Part shown: in pieces, positions 16,515 to 23,657 of the stretch | Layout of the letters: each line of letters starts with the position of its first letter | Numbering within the stretch: position 1 is the stretch's first letter | From: Klugiella xanthotipulae | GTDB lineage: Bacteria > Actinomycetota > Actinomycetes > Actinomycetales > Microbacteriaceae | DNA length: 64,000 nucleotides | Direction of reading: 5' to 3' | Assembly (NCBI RefSeq): GCF_006716695.1 | Contig: NZ_VFPN01000001.1 | Location: 1-64,000 of the forward strand | Position numbers and translations under genes: made by a program | The notes under the pieces: generated by a model | Told to the model about the DNA's origin: nothing | What the model saw: only the letters and a program-made list of their open reading frames with translations | Database searches by the model: none

Positions 16515-18707
16515 TCATCGCTTGCTCCTCCCAATGCCGCCCGAACCATCTCCGGGCTGGTCTGGGGTGTGATCCTGTATGAGCGAGAGAATGTGCGCTT
16601 CGGTTTCTTCAGCACTCACCCCGTAGCGCTCGTGGGAAGTGGCGTAGACGGCGGCGGGATCGGCGCAGGGCTGGCTGGGTGGTCGGGTGCGGATCGCGAA
16701 CCATCCCGTGCTTTCGCCTCGCTGGAGAATGTTCACGTAGGCGTGGAATTGCGGCAGCTGCATGAAGTCCTGCGCCTGCAGAGGTGGTGCGTACTTTGCT
16801 GCTTGGCTCGCGTCTTTTCCATTCATGCCGAAGTAGATTTTGTTCCTCGCATTCACATCAATCGCCTCACGCATAGCCGGATCAAGCTGACCGAAATACT
16901 GGTGCGCCATCGTGAAGGCACCTCCGAGCGACCGTGCTTGAGCGAGGGCGTCGCTGAGGTCACCGGGGATCCCGGCGAGGAAGTCGTGCACCTCGTCGAT
17001 GAAGATCTCGACAATCCTGCGACGGTCTTTTGACACAGATTGCTGCGCGAGAAGCCTCGACCATAACTGCCCCAGCATGAGCGTGCCGACGAACTTGGCG
17101 GCTTCTTTTCCGAGGAGTCCCCGGTTGAGATTCACCACCACAATGCGTCGCTTTGTGAACACGTCTTCAAGATCAAACGCCGGGCTACTCTGCCCCAACA
17201 TGGCTCGCAGCCCCGGGCGCAAGATCACCTGCCGCAGCTTGTTGAGTACCGGCGCGATCTCCACCGCCTGCGCTTCTGGTTTCTTCGCGTCGTACTGCTG
17301 CCAGAACGCTTCCGTACCAAGCGGGTCATGCTGCCCTGCCAGGACGCGTCTTCGAAACTGCGGGTTCGTGAGCAGCGGCTGCAGCCACAACAGATTCGCG
17401 TCGGGTATACGGGCGAGGCTCAGAAAGGCTGCGGAGAGGACGTCAGCCGTGCGGATTCCCCAGTGCTCCTTGAATACTGACTCGAAGATCGCAAGCAAGG
17501 TGTCACTGGTAACGTGCGCCAGCCGCGCCGAGCCTTTGAGCGGGTTGAAACCGACCGGGGTGGAACTGGTTGGGTCGATTACCACGACGTCGGCCTGGCG
17601 GGAGGCTGGGATGCGGGCGAGGACGTCGGTTGCGAGATCCCCTTTCGGATCAAACACAACAATGCCCCGCCCGGCACGAACAGCGTCTTCGATGAGGCCA
17701 AGCATCACCGTAGACTTGGCACTCCCCGTCGGTCCAGTTAGGACCGCGTGGCTGGCGTCACGGATCGGGATCGCCACCGGGTCACTCATCCCGGGAGCCG
17801 CGCACACCCCGATGCGCCGGGTGTCGGCCACGAGTTCACGTTTCGGGGCGAGTAGGCGCGGGTGGAGCGACCCAATGAGTGGCAGTGGTGGGTCGCCTGC
17901 TGGCCATGCGGTGAAGGGGGCGAGTTCGTGAGAGCGCAGCGCGAGTGGCCAACGCCACGGCAGCCGCACCTCATGAAACTTCACCGGACTATCTGGTACG
18001 AGGTGCAGGTGGGCTTCGCTGGTCTCGACTGCCCGCATCGCACCGAACGCCTGCCGGATCAGAAACCCGGTTCGCGCCCGGGTGCCGGTCGCCCCGACGC
18101 GTATCAGGCAGAGGAACCCGTGCCGTTCACGCTGCCCAGCGCTTGGTCGGGTGGCGGTGGCGGGGAGTGTGCGGCCTCCGATGAGTTGTTCGAGCCAGGC
18201 GCGGTGCCGGGGCGGATACCAAGCACTCGCCGGAAGCCGCCGCCCGAGCAGGAGCTGGACGCTCAGCCGTTCCCCATCACCGAGTTGCGTGGCGGTGCCA
18301 TAGAGTGCTCGCACCGCCGCCGACACCCGATCTGGCGCACTGCTCAGGCGGTGGCCGCCTCGAACCCTGATCTGGCACGCCTCCTCCATCGCGGTTCGTA
18401 CTCGTCGAGGCTTCGTGACGCGCACCGGCAGATGCGAACAGAGCACCTCCTTCACCGCCGCAATCCGCCCGGGCCTGCTGCCGATGAGCCAGCGCGCACC
18501 GGAATGGTCGACGCGGAACTCCAGCACGAGTGTCCCCAGCTCCGGCGCGGTCGCGCACCGCTCGAGCAAGTTCATGAGCTGCTCGGGTGTGAGGGTGTCG
18601 TGCCAGCTCAGTTCTCGCCATTCGATCTCCGCGCCTCGCCGCAGGGTTACCCGACGCACCTTGTCAGCGACGGCTTGTGGCCTGGCTGGTTTAGTTGGTT
18701 TCGTCAT
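16515..18707 (-). CDS. TraG/VirD4-like type IV coupling protein (FtsK/HerA ATPase)
   Basis: About 730 residues. Walker A is VLTGPTGSAKSTVMLGL with the following strand GIVVFDPKGDLATD; Walker B is IVEIFIDEVHDFLA; the later GGAFTMAHQYFGQLDP and INVNARNKIYFGMNGKDA segments match the TraM-recognition end of coupling ATPases. Such proteins feed the relaxase-DNA complex to the mating channel. The N-terminal 250 residues lack obvious transmembrane helices, unlike VirD4. I chose the ATG at 18707 because GGAGGTGAGG lies just before it; the frame runs open to 18776. It overlaps the small upstream gene by 17 bp. No VirB4-like gene accompanies it. Confidence 0.85.
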   Translation of the reverse strand: MTKPTKPARPQAVADKVRRVTLRRGAEIEWRELSWHDTLTPEQLMNLLERCATAPELGTLVLEFRVDHSGARWLIGSRPGRIAAVKEVLCSHLPVRVTKPRRVRTAMEEACQIRVRGGHRLSSAPDRVSAAVRALYGTATQLGDGERLSVQLLLGRRLPASAWYPPRHRAWLEQLIGGRTLPATATRPSAGQRERHGFLCLIRVGATGTRARTGFLIRQAFGAMRAVETSEAHLHLVPDSPVKFHEVRLPWRWPLALRSHELAPFTAWPAGDPPLPLIGSLHPRLLAPKRELVADTRRIGVCAAPGMSDPVAIPIRDASHAVLTGPTGSAKSTVMLGLIEDAVRAGRGIVVFDPKGDLATDVLARIPASRQADVVVIDPTSSTPVGFNPLKGSARLAHVTSDTLLAIFESVFKEHWGIRTADVLSAAFLSLARIPDANLLWLQPLLTNPQFRRRVLAGQHDPLGTEAFWQQYDAKKPEAQAVEIAPVLNKLRQVILRPGLRAMLGQSSPAFDLEDVFTKRRIVVVNLNRGLLGKEAAKFVGTLMLGQLWSRLLAQQSVSKDRRRIVEIFIDEVHDFLAGIPGDLSDALAQARSLGGAFTMAHQYFGQLDPAMREAIDVNARNKIYFGMNGKDASQAAKYAPPLQAQDFMQLPQFHAYVNILQRGESTGWFAIRTRPPSQPCADPAAVYATSHERYGVSAEETEAHILSLIQDHTPDQPGDGSGGIGRSKR

Positions 18708-18915
18708 GATCCTCACCTCCCTCATGTTCGTTGCCTTGTTTGCGTCTTTTGTGACGGGTTTGCTTCGTTTCGTCAAGATGGATCGCCAGCAGAATGAGGG
18801 CTTTCGCGTACGCGGCCTGGTCGAAGTCTGCCTTCCACACCGGGGTGATGCGGTGCCCGTGGTAGCTGCTGCCTTTGGGTCTGCCCCGACCGCGTTTCGG
18901 AGTGTTCGCGCTCAT
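18691..18915 (-). CDS. small basic protein with an AT-hook-like motif
   Basis: 74 residues beginning MSANTPKRGRGRPKGSSYHG. GRGRPKG is an AT-hook-like minor-groove-binding element; a short helical middle (ADFDQAAYAKALILLAIHLDETKQT) and a charged tail follow. GGAGGC precedes the ATG by a few bases. The 3' end overlaps the coupling-protein start, so the two are probably translated together. A role as an accessory DNA-binding protein of mobilisation is suggested only by composition and position. Confidence 0.6.
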   Translation of the reverse strand: MSANTPKRGRGRPKGSSYHGHRITPVWKADFDQAAYAKALILLAIHLDETKQTRHKRRKQGNEHEGGEDHDETN

Positions 18916-18937
18916 CGTCGCCTCCGTTTTCTGGTTA

Positions 18938-19135
18938 CTACCAGCCGTCGCGGGACTGGTTCCACCACCGCCACGCCATCACTACGGCGGTGATGATGGC
19001 AGCGATCACAAGGAGCCACCAGATCTCCCGCAGCAACGCCAATGTCAGATGCAGCAGCACGACGGCGGCGAACAGGTAGAAACTCCCTCTCAGTAATCTC
19101 GTCGTCCATGGCGGCGGACTTCCATCGCTTGACAT
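18938..19135 (-). CDS. small single-pass or hairpin membrane protein
   Basis: About 65 residues: a polar head, then LLRGSFYLFAAVVLLHLTLALLREIWWLLVIAAIITAVVMAWRWW, long enough for two closely spaced helices, and a polar tail. GAGAGG lies upstream of the ATG at 19135. The order with the coupling-protein gene is typical of small membrane genes in mobilisation operons. No family recognised. Confidence 0.55.
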   Translation of the reverse strand: MSSDGSPPPWTTRLLRGSFYLFAAVVLLHLTLALLREIWWLLVIAAIITAVVMAWRWWNQSRDGW

Positions 19136-19150
19136 GCTTGACACCTCTCA

Positions 19151-19861
19151 TTACTTCGTATCCTCGCCCAGCGCTCCACCGTGCGGAGTCTCCGGGTACT
19201 GAGTCGGAAGGGCTGCGCCTGCCGGGTGATCCCCAGGTACCGGGTAGCCCCACGGAGCCAGCGAAATGAGTGACGGCTCACTCGACGGGATTTCATTTCC
19301 CCAGACATTCCAGTTCAGACGACTCGGCGCAGGCCTCCGAGCGAACAGCTCCAGCATCTTCGTGTTCTCATCAGCGCCGACAAGACGCTCGATCATGAGG
19401 TGGATTTCCTCTGGCTTCCTGGAATGCGATTGCAGTGCATGAAAGCCCCAATTGGGCTGCGACTTGAACGCCACGCTGATGCCGCGCCCTCGAACCCCCA
19501 AGAGCAGCAACTCACCAGCATTGCGGTAGGTGTTCCCGAGCGTAAACCGTGGCTTCGCCCAGAAATAGAAGTTGACGTACCGGTAGCCCCAAGCTGTCAA
19601 CACCTGGATGCCAAGTGGCAGCGTGGCCGCGGTCACCCACAGAAAGCAGAAGCTCTGCTCTGCAGCGATCTCGCGGATCGCTTCACCCATCCCGAGGATA
19701 CGTTTGTCGCTCATGACCGGGTAGTGATCCTCGGCGGCAGCGTAGCCCTTACTTTTTCCGCTCCGCCGCTGATGCAAGCCCCATGGAGGATCAGCAAGAA
19801 TCACCCGGTAGGTTCCGGGTTTGGGCACACGGTTGTGGTCGAGGCGGTTGTTTTCTGGCAT
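19151..19861 (-). CDS. MT-A70-family adenine methyltransferase
   Basis: About 236 residues. The catalytic motif is DPPW (ILADPPWGLHQRRSG), and the AdoMet-fold strand FCFLWVTAATLPLGIQVLTAWGYRYVNFYFWAKPRF, then NAGELLLLGVRG, the arginine/histidine segment HSRKPEEIHLMIERLVG and LELFARRPA follow as in the MT-A70 fold. These enzymes make N6-methyladenine in DNA or RNA. The ATG at 19861 has AAAGGAG upstream; an N-terminal extension to 20029 is rejected for lack of a ribosome site. It lies in the mobilisation operon, so its likely use is to modify element DNA against host restriction. That role is inference. Confidence 0.85.
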   Translation of the reverse strand: MPENNRLDHNRVPKPGTYRVILADPPWGLHQRRSGKSKGYAAAEDHYPVMSDKRILGMGEAIREIAAEQSFCFLWVTAATLPLGIQVLTAWGYRYVNFYFWAKPRFTLGNTYRNAGELLLLGVRGRGISVAFKSQPNWGFHALQSHSRKPEEIHLMIERLVGADENTKMLELFARRPAPSRLNWNVWGNEIPSSEPSLISLAPWGYPVPGDHPAGAALPTQYPETPHGGALGEDTK

Positions 19862-20121
19862 GACAAATACTCCTTTTCTGACTCGCCCGCCTGGCGCGGG
19901 GAGGCTGACGATAATGACTCGCTCGGCACCCATGGCCCCGACACGATCTGAACGTCGCGAGGTGAGGCCGGGGTGCGGCGTCTGAGGGTAGTTGTACCCC
20001 ACTGCGGTGGCGGTGTGAAGAGTTCGCAACTCACGAACTCCAGCCGACGCGACACCGCTCTAACAGAGGCGGAACTCGTTTTATGGTGTTACGAAAGTAA
20101 CCGTTGTTTGATTTACAGCGA

Positions 20122-20412
20122 CTACCGCGTGCGCGGCCTGGGTGAGACGATTTCGGCGATCTGATCCATGTCTCCGAGGGCACGATCGCGATCCGATGCA
20201 AGCTCCTTGGCGAGCGAAAAAACTGCCTGTGAGAGTTCGGCGGAGGCCTGGTCAAGCTCAGCCTCGATCCGAGCGATGCGTGCCCGGCGGCGCTCCTCCC
20301 ACCATTCGGCGATGGCCTCGAGGAAGATTGCGACTATCAGGGCGACGGTGAACATGATTAAGCAAGCCGCGAGAGCCTGCAGAGACTCATGAAGTATGGC
20401 TGGGGCGTTCAT
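20122..20412 (-). CDS. small membrane-anchored coiled-coil protein
   Basis: 96 residues: one transmembrane helix (ACLIMFTVALIVAIFLEAIA, about residues 16-35), then a heptad-rich charged stretch (EWWEERRRARIARIEAELDQASAELSQAVFSLAKELASD) and a basic tail. It follows the 20415-20786 gene with a 2-bp gap, so the two are cotranscribed. Function unknown; it may be an anchor for mobilisation proteins. Confidence 0.6.
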   Translation of the reverse strand: MNAPAILHESLQALAACLIMFTVALIVAIFLEAIAEWWEERRRARIARIEAELDQASAELSQAVFSLAKELASDRDRALGDMDQIAEIVSPRPRTR

Positions 20413-20414
20413 GA

Positions 20415-20786
20415 TCAGAGCCCCTTGTTCAGACGCTGCACCGTGCCCTGCACATAGCCGGTGACAATAGCTTCGAGGAACGGCCCAGCCTCGGGCGTGA
20501 CTTTCGCGTGTGACTTCGCCTGAGACACGAGCGCTGCCGTGTTGCTGAGTGCCGTCGCGGTGAGGTAACTCTGTGCGTGTTCCTGAGCGGCACGCAGTGC
20601 CGTCTGCGACGCAAGCTCGGCCTGCTGCACCTGATGGCGGGCGGCAACCTGTGCAATTGCGACGTGAGCGCCGACTTGTACTTGCTCAAGATCCCGACGT
20701 AGTTGTCGGGATACCGCTGCGCTGAGCGGTTGAGCGGGGGGCGTGAGCGCCCCGCCGCCTCCGAAGAGAGAGATATCGTTTGACAT
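20415..20786 (-). CDS. small alanine/glutamine-rich helical protein of the mobilisation operon
   Basis: About 123 residues. A glycine-rich head (LFGGGGALTPPAQPLSAAV) precedes a long amphipathic helix (RQLRRDLEQVQVGAHVAIAQVAARHQVQQAELASQTALRAAQEHAQ) and a more globular end. The ATG at 20786 is preferred over the adjacent TTG at 20792. It would be the first gene of the minus-strand mobilisation operon, divergent from the 328-aa gene. No family recognised with confidence. Confidence 0.55.
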   Translation of the reverse strand: MSNDISLFGGGGALTPPAQPLSAAVSRQLRRDLEQVQVGAHVAIAQVAARHQVQQAELASQTALRAAQEHAQSYLTATALSNTAALVSQAKSHAKVTPEAGPFLEAIVTGYVQGTVQRLNKGL

Positions 20787-20933
20787 GATCAACTCATTTC
20801 CGTTTGAGAGAGAAACACCCCGCCGGAATGACGAGATACTTCAACGGTAAGAGCCGCGTCAACAGCGGTTTGAAAGTTGGAATAAAGTTGGAGAAACACG
20901 CAGAGCTGTTGACAAGTACGTTGCGGAGGCATC

Positions 20934-21920
20934 GTGGAGAACCTGATCGACGATGACACCACAGAATCCCTCCACGGGGAGCTTGCATTGCTTCGCAAAA
21001 ACGAAGGGTTCATCCCACGTCGCCTCGCCCGCACACCGGTCGTAGACGAGGTGCTTCGGGGTGCACTGACCGACAGTTACGAACGGCTCCAGCATCGTTT
21101 CATCTCTGCGATTCACACGCTCGATGTTGATGAAGCGACACTGCTCCTCGACATCTTTGCGCTCAGCAGCGAAACGCAGGGCGTTCCGACGTTGAAACAA
21201 CGACGCGAGATTCATGGCAGGCGGATCAACCGGAGCATTGAAACGGTTGCCGCACGTGAAGACGCCGCGCTCAATCACCTCCACACCAGGCTTGTGCAAG
21301 GCCAATATGCACAATCTCCACTCGTACTTCACGTCCCAGAAATGCACGGCGGCATCATCTATGAACACGTCGCCGTACGCGTCAGAGTCGTCAACCGACA
21401 ATGGGCAGGCACCTGGGAACGGTATCGCTTTGTCAACATGGTCGATGAACTCGATTTCGTCACCATTTCAAGATCGTATCCGGCGCTCGTGACCACGCCA
21501 CCGGGCGGTGATTTCAAAGTCAACACGCGGAACGTCACCGGTGGTACCAATTGGAACGACCATTTCTGGCACCTTAACGCAGCCCACACAGCAACGGAAC
21601 CGATGCTGCGAGAAGGGGCATACGACCTCAGATTTGCAATGGCCCCCGACCCTGACGACTCCACTTCGACACAATCGATCACGCGTGCCTGCCGCGCTCT
21701 CCACGAACGTGCACTGCTGTTTTCGCTCCAAGTGAAATTCGACGGTGAAATCCCAAGATCGTTTTGGAGATACGAGCGAGTCAGCCAGTTCGCGATCCCC
21801 AGTAGTGCAGATGAATACAACACCTGCAGTCTCGATGCCCATCAGGCCCTCACCTTCCGAATGCGAGATGTGTACGGCGGCCTATTCAGCGGATTCGGGT
21901 GGGAATGGGGTGAGGGGTAG
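20934..21920 (+). CDS. uncharacterised 328-aa protein
   Basis: No family recognised. The GTG start at 20934 has GGAGG five bases upstream, which decides it. The N-terminal 100 residues are charged and helical (LHGELALLRKNEGF, YERLQHRFISAIHTLDVDEATLLLDIFAL); the rest is beta-rich with many aromatics (ERYRFVNMVDELDFVTISRSYP, NWNDHFWHLNAAH, AYDLRFAMAPDPDDS). There is no signal peptide or transmembrane helix. It is divergent from the mobilisation operon and precedes the defence genes on the plus strand. A plus-strand monocistronic unit is likely. Confidence 0.7.
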   Translation: MENLIDDDTTESLHGELALLRKNEGFIPRRLARTPVVDEVLRGALTDSYERLQHRFISAIHTLDVDEATLLLDIFALSSETQGVPTLKQRREIHGRRINRSIETVAAREDAALNHLHTRLVQGQYAQSPLVLHVPEMHGGIIYEHVAVRVRVVNRQWAGTWERYRFVNMVDELDFVTISRSYPALVTTPPGGDFKVNTRNVTGGTNWNDHFWHLNAAHTATEPMLREGAYDLRFAMAPDPDDSTSTQSITRACRALHERALLFSLQVKFDGEIPRSFWRYERVSQFAIPSSADEYNTCSLDAHQALTFRMRDVYGGLFSGFGWEWGEG

Positions 21921-22226
21921 CGAGAATACCCTCGTAACTATAATCATCAACCTATCTCAGTCAAAGTGATCGCATGGCCCCTTGTCCCGTACCCCTGTGT
22001 ACAGAAACCGCAAGGAATTACATCAGTGAAACGGAAGGGGGTTGAGTTCAGAAAACATTTGAGAGAGTAGAAAAATTATTTCTCACCCCAACGCAATTCA
22101 CGAGCTCTCCGCAATTAAGTTGGTCAGGTTCCAAGGGTGGAGTATTACACCTGGAACGACACTCGTATAATCAATTGGACGTGTAATCCCAGAATTTGGA
22201 ACGGAAAAGTAGGGGGATCGATTTAG
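21921..22226. promoter_or_regulatory. AT-richer intergenic DNA with a possible promoter for the CPBP gene
   Basis: 306 bp without a gene. A TATAAT hexamer at 22166-22171 could be a -10 element; no matching -35 is obvious. The stretch is richer in A and T than its left-hand flank. Confidence 0.35.
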
Positions 22227-23093
22227 GTGCGTGAGGACTTAGACGCGTTGACCCTAAAAAAACTGCGCAAAAGCTTCACAAACCCTGAGTGGCTAGTTGG
22301 TGACAATCTTAAAGACAAGAAGAATTGGCTTCTTGGATCGCTAATTCTGCTACTTGGGCTATACCTACTCAACTGGGGCTTGTCTATTGAGAGGGCATTT
22401 AGATGCCTCGCGGACGGAACCCCTCCACAAGGGCGCTGGGTTGACGATCTAGCAACATCGGCATATGTGCCCGTTGTCGTGGCCATTTTGTCTCTTGCTG
22501 TACTCAAATATGCTTCAGGGAGATTCACCGCATCATTTCCTCGCAAGAGGTACCAGTGGAGTGAATTGACATATGTCGGGTTCGCTTGGGCACTACCAAT
22601 TTTCTTTACAAGGTTAATTGCAACTTGGGTTCCCGAAACGCCTTGCGTGACATCGTCGGAACGCATACCTTTATTCAGCCTTTATCAATTGGGTGGCCCG
22701 ATAGAGGAGGTTTGGTTTGCGGCAGTGATATCCATCTGGATGCTTCTGATGACCGAGCACCCGAGAGCAAAATTCATCGGTGTTATCCTCGGCGGAGGTG
22801 TGTTGCGCGGCATTTTCCATGTTTTCCAAGGTTGGGAATCGATAGGACTTTTTGTCTGGGGGGCCTGCGCGGCACTCCTTGTTGCAATGACAGGCAGATG
22901 GTTGCTTCTCTTTTTCCTTCACCTTTTGAACAATGCATTAGTTTACTCATTCGGCTCTTCAGCTCTAGAAGCAGCCACCTGCGCATTGTTTGTTTGTGTT
23001 GTGATTTGGGGGGTCAGTGAGTCGAAGAACAAGAAAGTCCCGCTTCACAGCAAGCTACCCAAAGGCGCAGCTGGTGGCGACGATTGTTCTTAA
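22227..23093 (+). CDS. CPBP-family intramembrane metalloprotease (CAAX/bacteriocin-processing type)
   Basis: 288 residues with seven or so hydrophobic segments. The three CPBP motifs are visible: GPIEEVWFA (paired glutamates), RGIFHVFQG (aromatic-x3-His) and HLLNN (His-x3-Asn) near the end. The usual arginine after the first EE is replaced, as EEVWFA has none. These are membrane glutamic/metal endopeptidases related to Rce1 and to immunity proteins for bacteriocins, and some sit in defence islands. The GTG start lacks an ideal ribosome site. Base composition is visibly lower in GC than the surrounding genes, suggesting separate acquisition. Confidence 0.75.
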   Translation: MREDLDALTLKKLRKSFTNPEWLVGDNLKDKKNWLLGSLILLLGLYLLNWGLSIERAFRCLADGTPPQGRWVDDLATSAYVPVVVAILSLAVLKYASGRFTASFPRKRYQWSELTYVGFAWALPIFFTRLIATWVPETPCVTSSERIPLFSLYQLGGPIEEVWFAAVISIWMLLMTEHPRAKFIGVILGGGVLRGIFHVFQGWESIGLFVWGACAALLVAMTGRWLLLFFLHLLNNALVYSFGSSALEAATCALFVCVVIWGVSESKNKKVPLHSKLPKGAAGGDDCS

Positions 23094-23657
23094 ATGTACT
23101 CACGTATTAGAACATTCATGTCGTTTCTTCCCACCTTGAAGTGTATGCGGAGGCGAGGAAGAGTTGGGAGAGCAATTCGTAAATGACCCATGGTCAACAT
23201 CTAGCGTTCGATTTCTGGGCGACACTGCTCAATTCTCGGCCTCAGCTCAGCTCAGCTCAGCTCAGCTATGAACATGGAGATTGATGGCCGGTAAGTCCGG
23301 GAAGTCCTCTAGTTCGCATGGACGGATCACAGCCAGCAGATCAGTGCAAATTGCAGTACTTGATCATACATGACACGTCTCAACCGTTTCATTGTTCGTT
23401 GTTCGTGGTGCTTCAGCGTGGCGGGCCAGGCGCTCAGTGTCACAGGTCGCCGGATGCCTCGCTCGCTAACTCCGTGCCTTCTTACCAAAAACCCCAGTTC
23501 ATGAGACAATTACAGCAGACCAACTAGGTTGCACAGTGCGACACGTACGTTCCTCCGCATACATTCTCCCTGCGATTGTCGGTGGTGGCTAGTACTGTGA
23601 ATTGAAGAATGGAACGATAACTGAATCACGCCCCCGTGGCGTAGGAGACTGCACCAC
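23094..23657. other. 564-bp non-coding stretch with a pentanucleotide repeat
   Basis: No gene supported. Several short frames lack ribosome sites. The only clear structure is the CTCAG repeat listed separately. The region joins the CPBP gene to the restriction operon and contains the latter's promoter, which I could not pinpoint. Confidence 0.5.
23241..23265. repeat. five tandem copies of CTCAG
   Basis: A perfect 5 x 5-bp tandem array in non-coding DNA about 400 bp before the SNF2-helicase gene. Such arrays are prone to slippage, but no gene reads across this one. Confidence 0.8.

Noticed and set aside
17000-18990. 300-codon plus-strand frames opposite the coupling-protein gene
   Set aside because: Arginine/serine/proline-rich shadows in GC-rich DNA; the minus strand has Walker motifs.
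23241-23265. CTCAG repeats as a CRISPR-like or phase-variation array
   Set aside because: Units are 5 bp with no spacers, and no gene crosses the array.
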